Source of the DNA: Mycobacterium ahvazicum | GTDB lineage: Bacteria; Actinomycetota; Actinomycetes; Mycobacteriales; Mycobacteriaceae | NCBI RefSeq assembly: GCF_900176255.2 | Contig: NZ_FXEG02000002.1 | Location: forward strand, 558,001-622,000 | Direction: 5' to 3' | DNA length: 64,000 bases | Shown here: positions 29,059 to 46,474 of the stretch, piece by piece | Layout: the number at the start of each line of letters is the position of its first letter | How positions within the stretch are numbered: the first letter of the stretch is position 1 | Made by a program: the position numbers and the translations under genes | Notes under the pieces: generated by a model | The model's database searches: none | What the model was told of the DNA's origin: nothing | Seen by the model: only the letters and a program-made list of their open reading frames with translations

Positions 29059-29752
29059 ATTTTGGCCTGAATCTGGTTTTACGGACCGACCGGGGCTCGA
29101 CGAGTTGACCCGGAGCGATCTGCTCCTCGACGCTCTCGCCGAACGTGCGCCGATCGATGTCGACGATCCCAACGAGGACGCGCTCACCGCACTGCTGGGG
29201 GATTGGCGCGACGACCTGCGGTGGCCCCCGGCCAGCGCCCTGGTGTCGCCGGAGGAGGCCGTCGGAGCGCTGCGCGCCGGAATGATCGAGCAGCGACGTA
29301 GCCGGCGCGGCCTGGCGACGATCGGTTCGGTGGCGGCGACGTTGATCGCCCTCAGCGGTTTCGGCGCCATGGTGGTCGAGGCGCGGCCCGGTGGAACGCT
29401 CTACGGCCTGCACTCGATGTTCTTCGACGAGCCGCGGAGCAACCAGAACCAGATCATGTTGTCCGCCAAGGCCGATCTGGCGAAGGTGCAGCAACTGATC
29501 GACAAGGGGCAGTGGACCCAGGCCGAGAATCAGCTGGCCGAAGTCAGCAGCACCGTTGCGTCGATGAACGACAGTGCCGGCCGCAAGGAATTGTTGGACG
29601 AGATCGATCTGCTGAACGCGAAAGTCGATTCCCGCGATCCGAACGCGACGCTGCCGCCGGCCGCGCCGGCCCCGAACTCCGTGGTGCTGCCCGCTCCGCT
29701 GTCCCCGAAGGCAATCAACCCGAGCGCAACCCCGTCGGCGCCCCGGAAATAG
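29051..29752 (+). CDS. rsdA: Anti-sigma-D factor RsdA
   Basis: A 233-residue membrane protein. The first 80 residues, with the acidic LDELTRSDLLLDALAERAP, form the cytoplasmic sigma-binding part; one transmembrane helix follows (IGSVAATLIALSGFGAMVV, about residues 94-112), then an external, Pro/Ala-rich tail. The ATG overlaps the end of sigD by eight bases. It corresponds to Rv3413c but is shorter (about 300 residues there), mainly in the tail. RsdA holds SigD until degraded by ClpXP after proteolysis. Confidence 0.88.
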   Translation: MPEFWPESGFTDRPGLDELTRSDLLLDALAERAPIDVDDPNEDALTALLGDWRDDLRWPPASALVSPEEAVGALRAGMIEQRRSRRGLATIGSVAATLIALSGFGAMVVEARPGGTLYGLHSMFFDEPRSNQNQIMLSAKADLAKVQQLIDKGQWTQAENQLAEVSSTVASMNDSAGRKELLDEIDLLNAKVDSRDPNATLPPAAPAPNSVVLPAPLSPKAINPSATPSAPRK

Positions 29753-29775
29753 CCCCGATCGGGTGGCCCAATCCC

Positions 29776-33083
<3,308 letters not shown>

Positions 33084-33086
33084 CTC

Positions 33087-33146
33087 TTTGGCGTCGAGCG
33101 TCACACCAGCGTGGCCGTCACCGCCTAGCGTCACGCCAAAGTGACG
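33087..33146. repeat. Nested inverted repeats between guaB3 and choD
   Basis: TTTGGCGT (33087-33094) and ACGCCAAA (33133-33140) are perfect inverted arms 38 bases apart. Overlapping the right arm, CGTCAC-GCCAAA-GTGACG (33129-33146) forms a six-base-pair hairpin with a six-base loop; AGCGTCAC occurs twice. It can serve as terminator of guaB3 or as a protein-binding site before choD; there is no T-run. Confidence 0.5.
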
Positions 33147-33196
33147 ACTGGGAAAACACTGGCTCGTTACTGGCCGGTAAGTTCATACTGGTGGGG

Positions 33197-34942
33197 ATGA
33201 AGCCAGATTTTGACGTCCTGATCATTGGTTCGGGGTTCGGCGGCAGCGTCAGCGCGCTGCGGTTGACCGAAAAGGGTTACCGCGTCGGTGTTTTGGAGGC
33301 CGGGCGGCGCTACGCCGACGACGAGTTCGCCAAGACGTCGTGGGACCTGCGCAAGTTCCTGTGGGCCCCGCGGCTCGGTTGCTACGGCATTCAGCGCATT
33401 CACCCGCTCAAAAACGTGCTGATCCTGGCCGGCGCCGGGGTGGGCGGCGGGTCGCTGAACTACGCCAACACGCTCTACGTGCCGCCGGATCCGTTCTTCA
33501 ACGACCAGCAGTGGAAGCACATCACCGACTGGCGCAGCGAGCTGATGCCGCACTACGAGCAGGCGAAGCGCATGCTGGGCGTCGTCACCAACCCGACCTT
33601 CACCGACGCCGATCGCATCATGAAGGAGGTCGCCGACGAGATGGGCTGCGGCGGCACCTTCGTGCCCACCCCGGTCGGGGTGTTCTTCGGTCCCGACGGC
33701 ACCAAGACACCCGGGCAGAAGGTGCCCGACCCGTTCTTCGGCGGGGCGGGCCCGGAGCGCACCGGCTGCCTGGAATGCGGCTGCTGCATGACGGGTTGTC
33801 GCTATGGCGCCAAGAACACCTTGTTGAAGAACTACCTTGGTCTCGCGGAATCAGCTGGGGCGCAAGTCATTCCGATGACGACGGTGAAGAGCTTCGAGCA
33901 GCGCTCCGATGGGCTGTGGGAGGTTCGCACCGTGCGCACGGGAAGCTGGCTGCGCCGGGACCGGCGCACCTATACCGCCAGCCACCTGATCCTGGCCGCG
34001 GGCACCTGGGGCACCCAGCATCTGCTGTTCAAGATGCGTGACACGGGCCGATTGCCGCGTCTCTCAAAGCGTTTGGGAGTGCTGACCCGGACCAACTCGG
34101 AGTCGATCGTCGGCGCCGGACGGCTGGAGGTCAGCCCGGATCTGGACCTGACGCACGGGGTGGCGATCACGTCGTCGATCCACCCGACGTCGGACACCCA
34201 CATCGAACCCTGCCGCTACGGCAAGGGCTCCAATGCGATGGGGCTGCTGCAGACCCTGATGACCGACGGCCCGGGGGCCGACGGCCCCGATGAAAACTAT
34301 GTGCCACGGTGGCGGCAGCTGCTCGACGCCGGCGGTGAGGACCCGCGAAAGATGTTGCGGCTACTCAATCCCCGGCAGTGGAGCGAGCGCACGATGATCG
34401 CGCTGGTGATGCAGCACCTGGACAACTCGATCACCACGTTCACCAAACGCGGCAAGCTGGGCATCCGCTGGTATTCCAGCAAGCAGGGGCACGGCGAGCC
34501 GAACCCGTCGTGGATCCCGGTGGGCAACGAGGTGACCCGCCGCATCGCCGAGAAGATCGACGGCGTGGCCGGTGGCACCTGGGGCGAGCTGTTCAACATG
34601 CCGTTGACCGCGCACTTCCTGGGCGGCGCGGTGATCGGCGACAGTCCCGAACGCGGCGTCATCGATCCGTATCACCGCGTCTACGGCTACCCGTCGCTGC
34701 TGGTGGTGGACGGCGCGGCGATCTCGGCGAATCTCGGTGTGAATCCGTCGCTGTCGATCACCGCGCAAGCCGAACGCGCCGCGTCGTTGTGGCCCAACAA
34801 GGGTGAGGTCGACCAGCGACCGCTGCAGGGCGACGACTACCGGCGGCTGGACCCGATTCCGCCGAGCCACCCGGTGGTGCCGGCCGATGCGCCCGGCGCG
34901 CTGCGGTGGCTGCCGATCGACCCGGTGAGTTCGGTCGGCTAG
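33197..34942 (+). CDS. choD: GMC-family oxidoreductase annotated as cholesterol oxidase ChoD
   Basis: A 581-residue flavoprotein. FAD-binding [17 protein letters not shown] lies at residues 11-27, followed by the GMC signature [14 protein letters not shown], a cysteine-rich patch [11 protein letters not shown] near residue 194, and the C-terminal FAD contact [17 protein letters not shown]. It matches Rv3409c almost throughout. Despite the name, ChoD of M. tuberculosis does not seem to be the main cholesterol-oxidising enzyme; it matters for virulence. ATG 33197 is preferred over a GTG six bases upstream. The 3' end is convergent with the dioxygenase gene, with a four-base overlap. Confidence 0.93.
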   Translation: MKPDFDVLIIGSGFGGSVSALRLTEKGYRVGVLEAGRRYADDEFAKTSWDLRKFLWAPRLGCYGIQRIHPLKNVLILAGAGVGGGSLNYANTLYVPPDPFFNDQQWKHITDWRSELMPHYEQAKRMLGVVTNPTFTDADRIMKEVADEMGCGGTFVPTPVGVFFGPDGTKTPGQKVPDPFFGGAGPERTGCLECGCCMTGCRYGAKNTLLKNYLGLAESAGAQVIPMTTVKSFEQRSDGLWEVRTVRTGSWLRRDRRTYTASHLILAAGTWGTQHLLFKMRDTGRLPRLSKRLGVLTRTNSESIVGAGRLEVSPDLDLTHGVAITSSIHPTSDTHIEPCRYGKGSNAMGLLQTLMTDGPGADGPDENYVPRWRQLLDAGGEDPRKMLRLLNPRQWSERTMIALVMQHLDNSITTFTKRGKLGIRWYSSKQGHGEPNPSWIPVGNEVTRRIAEKIDGVAGGTWGELFNMPLTAHFLGGAVIGDSPERGVIDPYHRVYGYPSLLVVDGAAISANLGVNPSLSITAQAERAASLWPNKGEVDQRPLQGDDYRRLDPIPPSHPVVPADAPGALRWLPIDPVSSVG

Positions 34943-35847
34943 CTCGCGATCACCTCGAGCGGCGCGCCCTTGACCACCATGCTGCGCTCGCCGTGCACGT
35001 TGACCGGCACGTCGCCCATCAGGGTGACGGTGACCCGGTGCATCAGCCGCTTCTGGTCGTCGTAGTCGTCGATCGCCCGGTGTTGGGTCGCGCGGTTGTC
35101 CCAGATGGCGACGTCACCCGTCTCCCAGTGCCAGCGAATGGTGTTCTCGGGCTTGGTGATTCGCTTTTGCAGCAGTTCCAGCAGCGCGCTGGACTCGTGG
35201 CTGTCCAGGCCGACGAAGTTGCGCACGAAGTTGCCCGCGATCAGCGCGCGCTCACCGGTCTCCGGATGCACCCGCACCACCGGGTGTTTGGTCTGGAACT
35301 CCTGCTTCTCGAACGCCTGCCGGAACGCCCGCTGCGCGTCGCTCATCGACAGAACCGCTTCGGCGGTCACGTAGTCGTAGCGGTTGCTGTGCAGCGCCCA
35401 CAGATTTTCGACGAGGCACTTCAACGGCTCGGGCAGGTCCTCGTAGGCCGCGACCGTCGAGGCCCATAGTGTCGATCCGCCGTAGCGGGGCAGGGTGATC
35501 GCCCGCAGGATCGAGGCCGCCGGGTAATTCGCCGCGAACGTCACGTCGGTGTGCCAGCGGTTGGCCTTGCCGTAGTCGGAGTTGATCGGGGTGACGACCG
35601 GCGCGCCTTTGGCCGCGAGCGCACCGGCGGCCGGATGGCCGACGGGCGTGCCCAGCAATCCGCCGAATGCCAGCTGCTGCTGGTCATCGAGGTGGTGCTG
35701 ACCGCGGAAGAAGATGACCTTGTGGGTCAGCAGCGCCCGGCGGATCTCCTCGACGGCGGCCGGGTCGAGGTCGCCGCCGAGGTGCACCCCGTCGACCCGG
35801 GCACCGATCCGGCTGCCCAGCTTGGTGACGGTTATCTGGTTTGTCAT
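34939..35847 (-). CDS. Fe(II)/2-oxoglutarate-dependent alkyl sulfate dioxygenase (Rv3406-like)
   Basis: A 302-residue TauD/AtsK-family enzyme. The facial triad is visible as the H-x-D of RWHTDVTF and the distal His in [10 protein letters not shown]; the 2-oxoglutarate Arg is in [11 protein letters not shown]. The M. tuberculosis orthologue cleaves alkyl sulfates such as 2-ethylhexyl sulfate and inactivates certain DprE1 inhibitors. There, the neighbouring TetR repressor Rv3405c controls the gene; no such regulator is present here, although a palindrome lies in the promoter. It forms the left border of the NRPS/PKS island. Confidence 0.93.
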   Translation of the reverse strand: MTNQITVTKLGSRIGARVDGVHLGGDLDPAAVEEIRRALLTHKVIFFRGQHHLDDQQQLAFGGLLGTPVGHPAAGALAAKGAPVVTPINSDYGKANRWHTDVTFAANYPAASILRAITLPRYGGSTLWASTVAAYEDLPEPLKCLVENLWALHSNRYDYVTAEAVLSMSDAQRAFRQAFEKQEFQTKHPVVRVHPETGERALIAGNFVRNFVGLDSHESSALLELLQKRITKPENTIRWHWETGDVAIWDNRATQHRAIDDYDDQKRLMHRVTVTLMGDVPVNVHGERSMVVKGAPLEVIAS

Positions 35848-35877
35848 GTCTGTCGTCCTTGCCTGAAACTTGGGGTG

Positions 35878-35907
35878 TAGTCAGTTGACTAACCCAGAGT
35901 GTAGTCA
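35878..35907. promoter_or_regulatory. TAGTCA palindrome and half-site upstream of the dioxygenase
   Basis: TAGTCA-GT-TGACTA (35878-35891) is a perfect palindrome 31 bases before the dioxygenase start, and another TAGTCA half-site lies at 35902-35907. Position and symmetry fit a TetR-type operator like that used by Rv3405c in M. tuberculosis, which has no counterpart in this window. Nothing else is evident in the rest of the 152-base gap to the NRPS stop. Confidence 0.5.
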
Positions 35908-35999
35908 AACGTATACAGATTCGGCAAGGGGGAGTGGACATGAAAATTCTCGCCGCAAAGCAGCAGGTCAGCCAGGAAATTCGAGGAAATCGCCGGTTG

Positions 36000-38900
36000 T
36001 CAGGATGCGCTGGCGTCCAGCGCGGCAGCCACTTCGTTCTGCTCCATCTCGGCCACCTCGAGGTAGACCTCGGCCACCTGGGTCAACCGATCGCTGCCCG
36101 GTTCGCGACCCTGGAGCAGGGTGGCCAGCGCCGCCACGGTGCGGGCGGCAAAGATGTCGGCGACCATCACGGTGGGGGTGTCGAGCCAGGCGCGCACCCG
36201 CGCGACCAGCTGGGTGGCCAGCACCGAATCCCCGCCGAGGCCGAAGAAGTCGTCGTCGGCGCTCAGCGCCTCGACCCGAAGCAGGCCGGCGGTGATGTCG
36301 GCCAGCGCCCGTTCCAGGGGCGTCGCCGCCGCCCGCCGGCCCGTGCCCGCGCCGGCGGCCCGTTCCCGGACGGCACGCGCGAGCCGTTCGCCCGCCACCT
36401 TCCGGTCGATCTTTCCGCCGACGGTGTAGGGGATCTCGGGGACCAGCACGATGAGGTCCGGAACCATGTGCGGCGGAACCAATCCGGCCACCGCGGCGGT
36501 GAGCTGTGCCGGTGTCAGCGCGGGATCGGTGACCCGGGCCAGCGCCGCCAGCTGCTCGCGCCCGGCGCCCCGGATCACCGCGGCGACGGCACCGTCCACC
36601 GACTCCAGCCGATTGAGCGCACCCTCGACCTCGCCGAGTTCGACCCGATAGCCGCTGATCTTGACCCGGTAGTCGGCGCGGCCGACGAACTCCAGCGTTC
36701 CGTCCGGTAGATAGCGCGCCAAATCGCCGGTGCGATACCAGTTCTCGCCGTCATGCTCGACGAACTTGTCTTCGGTCAGGTCCGGCCGGCCGCGGTAGCC
36801 GCGGGCGATGCCGCGCCCGCCGACCCAGAACTCGCCGGGAACCCAATCGGGACAGTCGGATCCGTCGGCGGCAACCACGCGGCAGCGGTTGTTCGGCAAC
36901 GGGCGGCCGAACGGAACCGCGGCCCAGTGCTTCGGCAATTCCGCGGCCTCGCAGATGGTGTTGTGGATGGCCGTCTCGGTGGCGCCGCCGAGTCCGGCGA
37001 CGCGGACCCGCGGGGCCTGGGCGCGCAGCGCGCGCACCATCTCGGTGCGCACCCAGTCGCCGCCGGTGGGCACCACGCGCACCGACGAGATCCGTCCCGA
37101 GTTGACCGCGACCAGCATCTCGAGCCAGCCCGGCAGCCAGTGCAGCACGGTGACCTGGTGTTGTCCGATCATCCGGGCCCAGGCGTCGGGATCGCGCCGC
37201 TGCTCCTCGTCCACCACCACGATCGAACCGCCGGCGCGCAGCATGCCGAAAATGTCCAGCACCGAGATGTCGCATTCCAGGGTGGACAGCGCCAGGCACC
37301 GATCGCCGGCGCCGATCTCGAAGTGGGAGTTGATGAACTCGACGGTGTTCATCGCGGCGTCGTGGCTGACTTCCACACCCTTGGGTTCACCGGTGGAGCC
37401 CGAGGTGAACAGCACGTAGGCGACGTCGGCCGGGTCGGTGACGGCCGGTTGGGTGCCGGCAGCGACAGGCAGGCCCTGCGCGACGGCCTCCGACACCGTC
37501 AGCGCGGGCACCGGCAGGTCGTCGAGCCCGGCGGGCCCGCACACCAGCGCCGAGTGCACACCCGCGCCGCCCAGGATGCGTGCGGCGCGATCGGCCGGCT
37601 GGTCGACGCCGATCGGCAGGTACACACCGCCGGCGGCGTGAATGCCCAGCAGCGCCGGGATCTGCTCGGCGGTCTTGGGACCCAGCACGGCGACCGCGTC
37701 GCCGCGTCGCACCCCGCGTGCCCGCAACGTCGCACAGACGGCAAGGGCTTGCTCGCGTAACTGCGCGTAGGTCAGGTCGCCGAGGCTGCTGTACACCGCG
37801 GGCGCATCGGGGTGCGCCGCCGCGCAGCGAAAGAAGCCGTCGTGCAACGCTTCTGCGCTCGGCACCGTGGTCACACCGTTGAGCTTGGCGCGCACGGCGC
37901 GCTGTTCTGCCGGCAGCGCGGGCGGGTCGGGTGCCTCCCAGGCGTCGTCGTCGTTGGCCAGCCGGATGAGCTCGGCGACGTGGTAGGCGAACATCGCCTC
38001 GGCGACGCCCGGCCGAAACGCGTCCGCGCGCACGTCCCAGTTGACCAGCAGGCCGCCGTCGAACGGGGTGGCCTGGGAGTCCAGCAGTACCTGCGGCCCC
38101 TGCGAGATGTGCCAGACGCACGTGCCGAACTGTTCGGTGACCTCGCCGTCGAACAGGTCGCCTAGTCCGAGCCCGCTGGTGAAGACGAAGGGCGCCAGCG
38201 TGGGCATGCCGCGGTGCCGGGTCAGATCGCGCAGGATCGACAGCCCCGAGTAGCTGGAGTGTGCGGCGCTGGCGTGCAGCGACTCCTGCAGGGCGCGCGC
38301 CCGGGCCGCCGCGGTCGGCGCGTCGGTGAGGTCGACGTCGAGCATCAGCGACGTGGTGAAGTCGCCGACGAGTTTGTCGACGTCGGCGTGGAACGGCTCA
38401 CGGCCGAACATCGGCAGGTTCAGCAGGAACCGCGAATTGGTGGACCAGCGCGCCAGCGTCCCGGCGTAGGACGCGGCGATCGCCATCGCCGGGGTGATGC
38501 CGCGCTTATGCGCCGCGGCCAACAGCGCCTCGCGAATATCGGCGTCGAAGTAGTGCCAGAGCCGGATGTTGCGGCGCGGATTGGCCTGTTCGGAGGCCGG
38601 CACCAGCGGCGGCGACGGCGGTTCGGGCAGGTCGGGCACCCGCTCGGCCCACCACTGGCGGTCCGCCTCGGACACCGGGGCGGCCGCCGTCAGCGCGGCC
38701 CGGTACTCCCGGTAGGTGTAGCCAAGCTCGGGCAGCTCGCCGCCGCGATAGAACCCGGCCAGGTCGGCCATGAAGTTGCGGTAGCTGACGGCGTCGGCGG
38801 CCGACATGTCCATGTCGACGTGCAGGCGGGTGCGCCCGCCAGACCGGAGCGTCAGCGCGATTTCGAGCACCACGCCGTGCAGGATCTGGTGCGATTTCGC

Positions 38901-39479
38901 GTCGCGGATCTCCTCGAGCCGCTGCTCGGCCGCGGCGGCGTCGAGGCCACGCAGGTCGATCACCTCGACCGGCAGCCTGCGGTCGGTGATCCGCTGAGTG
39001 CCGTCGGGCAGGATGTCCACCCGCAGCATCGGATGACGTCGGGCCAGCGCGGCCGCGGCGTCGCGCAGCCGGTCGGGGTCCACACCGGTGCCGTCGAACT
39101 CCACATACAGGTGTGGGGCCACGCCGCCGAGTGCCTGTTCTTCGTTGCGGCCCAACCACAACGCGTGCTGGATGGGAGCCAACGGGAAGGTTTCGCCCCC
39201 CTCGTCGTCGGCGGCTTGGGGCTCCTCGTCGTTGGGCGCGCTGTCGCGCAGCGCCGAGACCATCCGCGTCCACGCGGAGACGGTCGGGCTCTCGGCCAGG
39301 GCGGCGAAACCGATGTCAATGCCCTGCCGCCGCCACCGGCCGGACAGCGACATCATCCGGATCGAGTCGAGTCCGGAGGCGATGAGGTCGGCGTCGGGGT
39401 CCACTTCGTCGGGGGCGACGCCGAGGAGTTCGGCGACCTGCTCTCGGACGGTGAGTGAGCTCGTCGCGGCGCGACCCAT
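36000..39479 (-). CDS. Nonribosomal peptide synthetase ArCP-Cy-A-PCP (MbtB-like, no thioesterase)
   Basis: 1159 residues. Order of domains: aryl carrier protein (about 9-78, phosphopantetheine Ser39 in GLDSIRMM); heterocyclisation domain (about 97-520) with the Cy-specific motif Asp224-x4-Asp229-x2-Ser232 (DMSAADAVS) in place of the condensation HHxxxDG; adenylation domain (about 540-1010; FTSGSTGEPKGVE, YRTGDLARYLPDG, GRADYRVKISGYR); and a final peptidyl carrier (GLGGDSVLATQ). A short tail follows; there is no thioesterase, unlike M. tuberculosis MbtB. It should condense an aryl acid with Ser, Thr or Cys and cyclise it to an oxazoline or thiazoline. It diverges from the AMP ligase at 39587 across IdeR-like boxes; TGAGAGG precedes the ATG. 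No MbtH-like gene is nearby. The residue cannot be assigned from the pocket. Confidence 0.93.
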   Translation of the reverse strand: MGRAATSSLTVREQVAELLGVAPDEVDPDADLIASGLDSIRMMSLSGRWRRQGIDIGFAALAESPTVSAWTRMVSALRDSAPNDEEPQAADDEGGETFPLAPIQHALWLGRNEEQALGGVAPHLYVEFDGTGVDPDRLRDAAAALARRHPMLRVDILPDGTQRITDRRLPVEVIDLRGLDAAAAEQRLEEIRDAKSHQILHGVVLEIALTLRSGGRTRLHVDMDMSAADAVSYRNFMADLAGFYRGGELPELGYTYREYRAALTAAAPVSEADRQWWAERVPDLPEPPSPPLVPASEQANPRRNIRLWHYFDADIREALLAAAHKRGITPAMAIAASYAGTLARWSTNSRFLLNLPMFGREPFHADVDKLVGDFTTSLMLDVDLTDAPTAAARARALQESLHASAAHSSYSGLSILRDLTRHRGMPTLAPFVFTSGLGLGDLFDGEVTEQFGTCVWHISQGPQVLLDSQATPFDGGLLVNWDVRADAFRPGVAEAMFAYHVAELIRLANDDDAWEAPDPPALPAEQRAVRAKLNGVTTVPSAEALHDGFFRCAAAHPDAPAVYSSLGDLTYAQLREQALAVCATLRARGVRRGDAVAVLGPKTAEQIPALLGIHAAGGVYLPIGVDQPADRAARILGGAGVHSALVCGPAGLDDLPVPALTVSEAVAQGLPVAAGTQPAVTDPADVAYVLFTSGSTGEPKGVEVSHDAAMNTVEFINSHFEIGAGDRCLALSTLECDISVLDIFGMLRAGGSIVVVDEEQRRDPDAWARMIGQHQVTVLHWLPGWLEMLVAVNSGRISSVRVVPTGGDWVRTEMVRALRAQAPRVRVAGLGGATETAIHNTICEAAELPKHWAAVPFGRPLPNNRCRVVAADGSDCPDWVPGEFWVGGRGIARGYRGRPDLTEDKFVEHDGENWYRTGDLARYLPDGTLEFVGRADYRVKISGYRVELGEVEGALNRLESVDGAVAAVIRGAGREQLAALARVTDPALTPAQLTAAVAGLVPPHMVPDLIVLVPEIPYTVGGKIDRKVAGERLARAVRERAAGAGTGRRAAATPLERALADITAGLLRVEALSADDDFFGLGGDSVLATQLVARVRAWLDTPTVMVADIFAARTVAALATLLQGREPGSDRLTQVAEVYLEVAEMEQNEVAAALDASAS

Positions 39480-39499
39480 TGTGTGAAACCTCTCAGCAA

Positions 39500-39538
39500 T
39501 TAGTGAAGGCTGCCCTAACTATGTGGAGGCTACCCTAT
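39500..39538. promoter_or_regulatory. Two adjacent IdeR-type iron boxes in the divergent NRPS/ligase promoter
   Basis: 39500-39518 (TTAGTGAAGGCTGCCCTAA) agrees with the mycobacterial iron box TTAGGTTAGGCTAACCTAA at 15 of 19 positions; 39520-39538 keeps the AGGCTA-CCTA core and agrees at 12. They lie between the NRPS start (39479, minus) and the ligase start (39587, plus). TATATT at 39536-39541 is a candidate -10 for the ligase, so IdeR-Fe bound here would block it. Tandem boxes are also found between mbtA and mbtB of M. tuberculosis. Confidence 0.7.
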
Positions 39539-39586
39539 ATTAGGCTTCTCTCAGGTAACTTACCCCCGGAAGGGCTGCCAACCGCG

Positions 39587-41259
39587 ATGAGCACCGGATT
39601 TCATCCCGACGCCGAGGTCGGACACCACGAAAGTGTGCACCTCGCAACGGGATTCGTGCCGTTCCCGAGCGACCGGGCGGACTCCTATCGGCAGGCGGGC
39701 TACTGGGCCGGGCTACCCCTGGACTCGATTTTGCGCGAGGCCGCGCACCGTTGGCCGGACCGCTGCGGCATCGTGGATGCCCGCGTCAGCTACACCTTCG
39801 CCGAATTCGACGCCCTGGCCGACCGCATCGCCGGCGGCCTGATCGAGCTCGGCTTCGTCGCCGGCGACCGGGTGTTGCTGCAACTGCCCAACTCCTGCCA
39901 ATTCGCGTTGGCGCTGTTCGGGCTGTTGCGGGCCGGTGTGGTGCCGGTGATGTGCCTGCCCGGCCACCGCACCGCCGAACTGAGCCACTTCGCCGACGTC
40001 AGCGGCGCGGTCGGGATGATCATCACCGACCAGGCCGGCGGCTTCGACTACCGGGAGATGGCCGCCGCGCTGATGCGCGAGCGGCCGCGGTTGACCAGGG
40101 TGCTGGTCGACGGCGACCCCGGCGACTTCCGGGCCTGGTCCGACGTCGCGACCCTCGCCGGCCCGGACGGCCGGGCAAACCCGGCGCCGGATCCGGGGCT
40201 GCCCGCGTTGCTGCTGGTCTCGGGAGGCACCACGGGCCTGCCCAAACTGATCGCCCGGACTCATGACGACTACCGCTACAACGCGTCGGCCTGCGCCGCC
40301 GCGTACGGGATGACCGGCGCGGACGCCTACCTCGTGGTGTTGCCGGCCGGGCACAACTTCCCGCTGGCCTGTCCGGGTCTGCTGGGTGCGATCACCGTGG
40401 GCGCCAAAACCGTGTTCACCGACGACCCCAGCCCCGAGGCGGCCTTCGCGCTGATCGACCGCCACCAGGTCACCGTCACGGGGTTGGTCAACGCGCTCGC
40501 CAAGCTGTGGGCACAGGCCTGCGATTGGGAGCCCGTGCTGCCGGCCTCGCTGCGGGTGGTCCAGGTCGGCGGGTCGCGGCTGCTGCCCGACGAGGCCCGG
40601 TTCATCCGGGAGAACCTGACGCCGGGTACGCAGCAAATCTTCGGGATGGCCGAAGGGATGCTCAACTTCACCCGCCCGGGCGACCCCGCCGATGTGGTGG
40701 ACAACGTGCAGGGCCGGCCCATGTCGCCCGCTGACGAGATGAAGGTTGTCGATGAGAACGGCGACGAGGTGGCCCCGGGAGCCGAGGGCGAGCTGCTGGT
40801 GCGCGGGCCGTACACGATCAACGGCTATTACCGCGCCGACGAGGCCAACGCCCGCTGTTTCAGCCCCGATGGTTTTTACCGCAGCGGCGACCGGGTACGG
40901 ATCTTCGCCGACGGCCCGCGGGCGGGATATGTCGAAGTCACCGGGCGGATCAAGGACGTGATCCACCGGGGTGGCGAGACCGTCTCGGCGTCCGACCTCG
41001 AGGAACACCTGCATGCCCATCCCGCCGTGGCCGACGCGGCGGCGGTCGCCTTGCCGGATCAGTACCTCGGCGAAAAGATCTGTGCGGCAGTTGTTTTCAA
41101 GGGCACACCGGTCACCCTGGCCGAGCTCAACGGATTTCTCGATGGCCGTGGCGTCTCTGTCCACGCCAAGCCCGACGTACTGGAAGCCATGCGTTCGCTG
41201 CCCAAAACCGCGGTGGGCAAGGTGGACAAAAAGCAAATCGTCGTAAGCCTGACCCAGGC

Positions 41260-41263
<4 letters not shown>
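39587..41263 (+). CDS. Aryl-acid AMP ligase, salicylate type (MbtA/YbtE-like)
   Basis: 558 residues from ATG 39587. It belongs to the DhbE/MbtA family that adenylates an aryl acid and loads it on an aryl carrier protein. Motifs: P-loop LLVSGGTTGLPKLIARTHDDY; aryl-acid pocket GHNFPLACPG with His256-Asn257; FGMAEGMLNFTR; hinge GRIKDVIHRGGE; and catalytic Lys in the C-terminal KTAVGKVDKK. At the positions that separate 2,3-dihydroxybenzoate (Ser, Val in DhbE) from salicylate enzymes it has Cys262 and Leu359, the salicylate pattern. Its stop overlaps the PKS start by four bases, so the PKS product is the likely substrate. An earlier in-frame start would overlap the IdeR-like boxes and the divergent gene. 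Confidence 0.92.
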
Positions 41264-46467
<5,204 letters not shown>

Positions 46468-46474
46468 CTACCGG

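Noticed and set aside
36000..39479. Reading the NRPS as the ordinary mycobactin MbtB
   Set aside because: It lacks the thioesterase, stands with a 6-MSAS-type PKS instead of salicylate synthase and other mbt genes, and sits in a different syntenic place.
39540..39562. Third iron-box-like half-site (TTAGGC ... AGGTAACTTA) before the ligase gene
   Set aside because: The spacing and the inverted arm do not match the 19-bp box; only half of the consensus is present.
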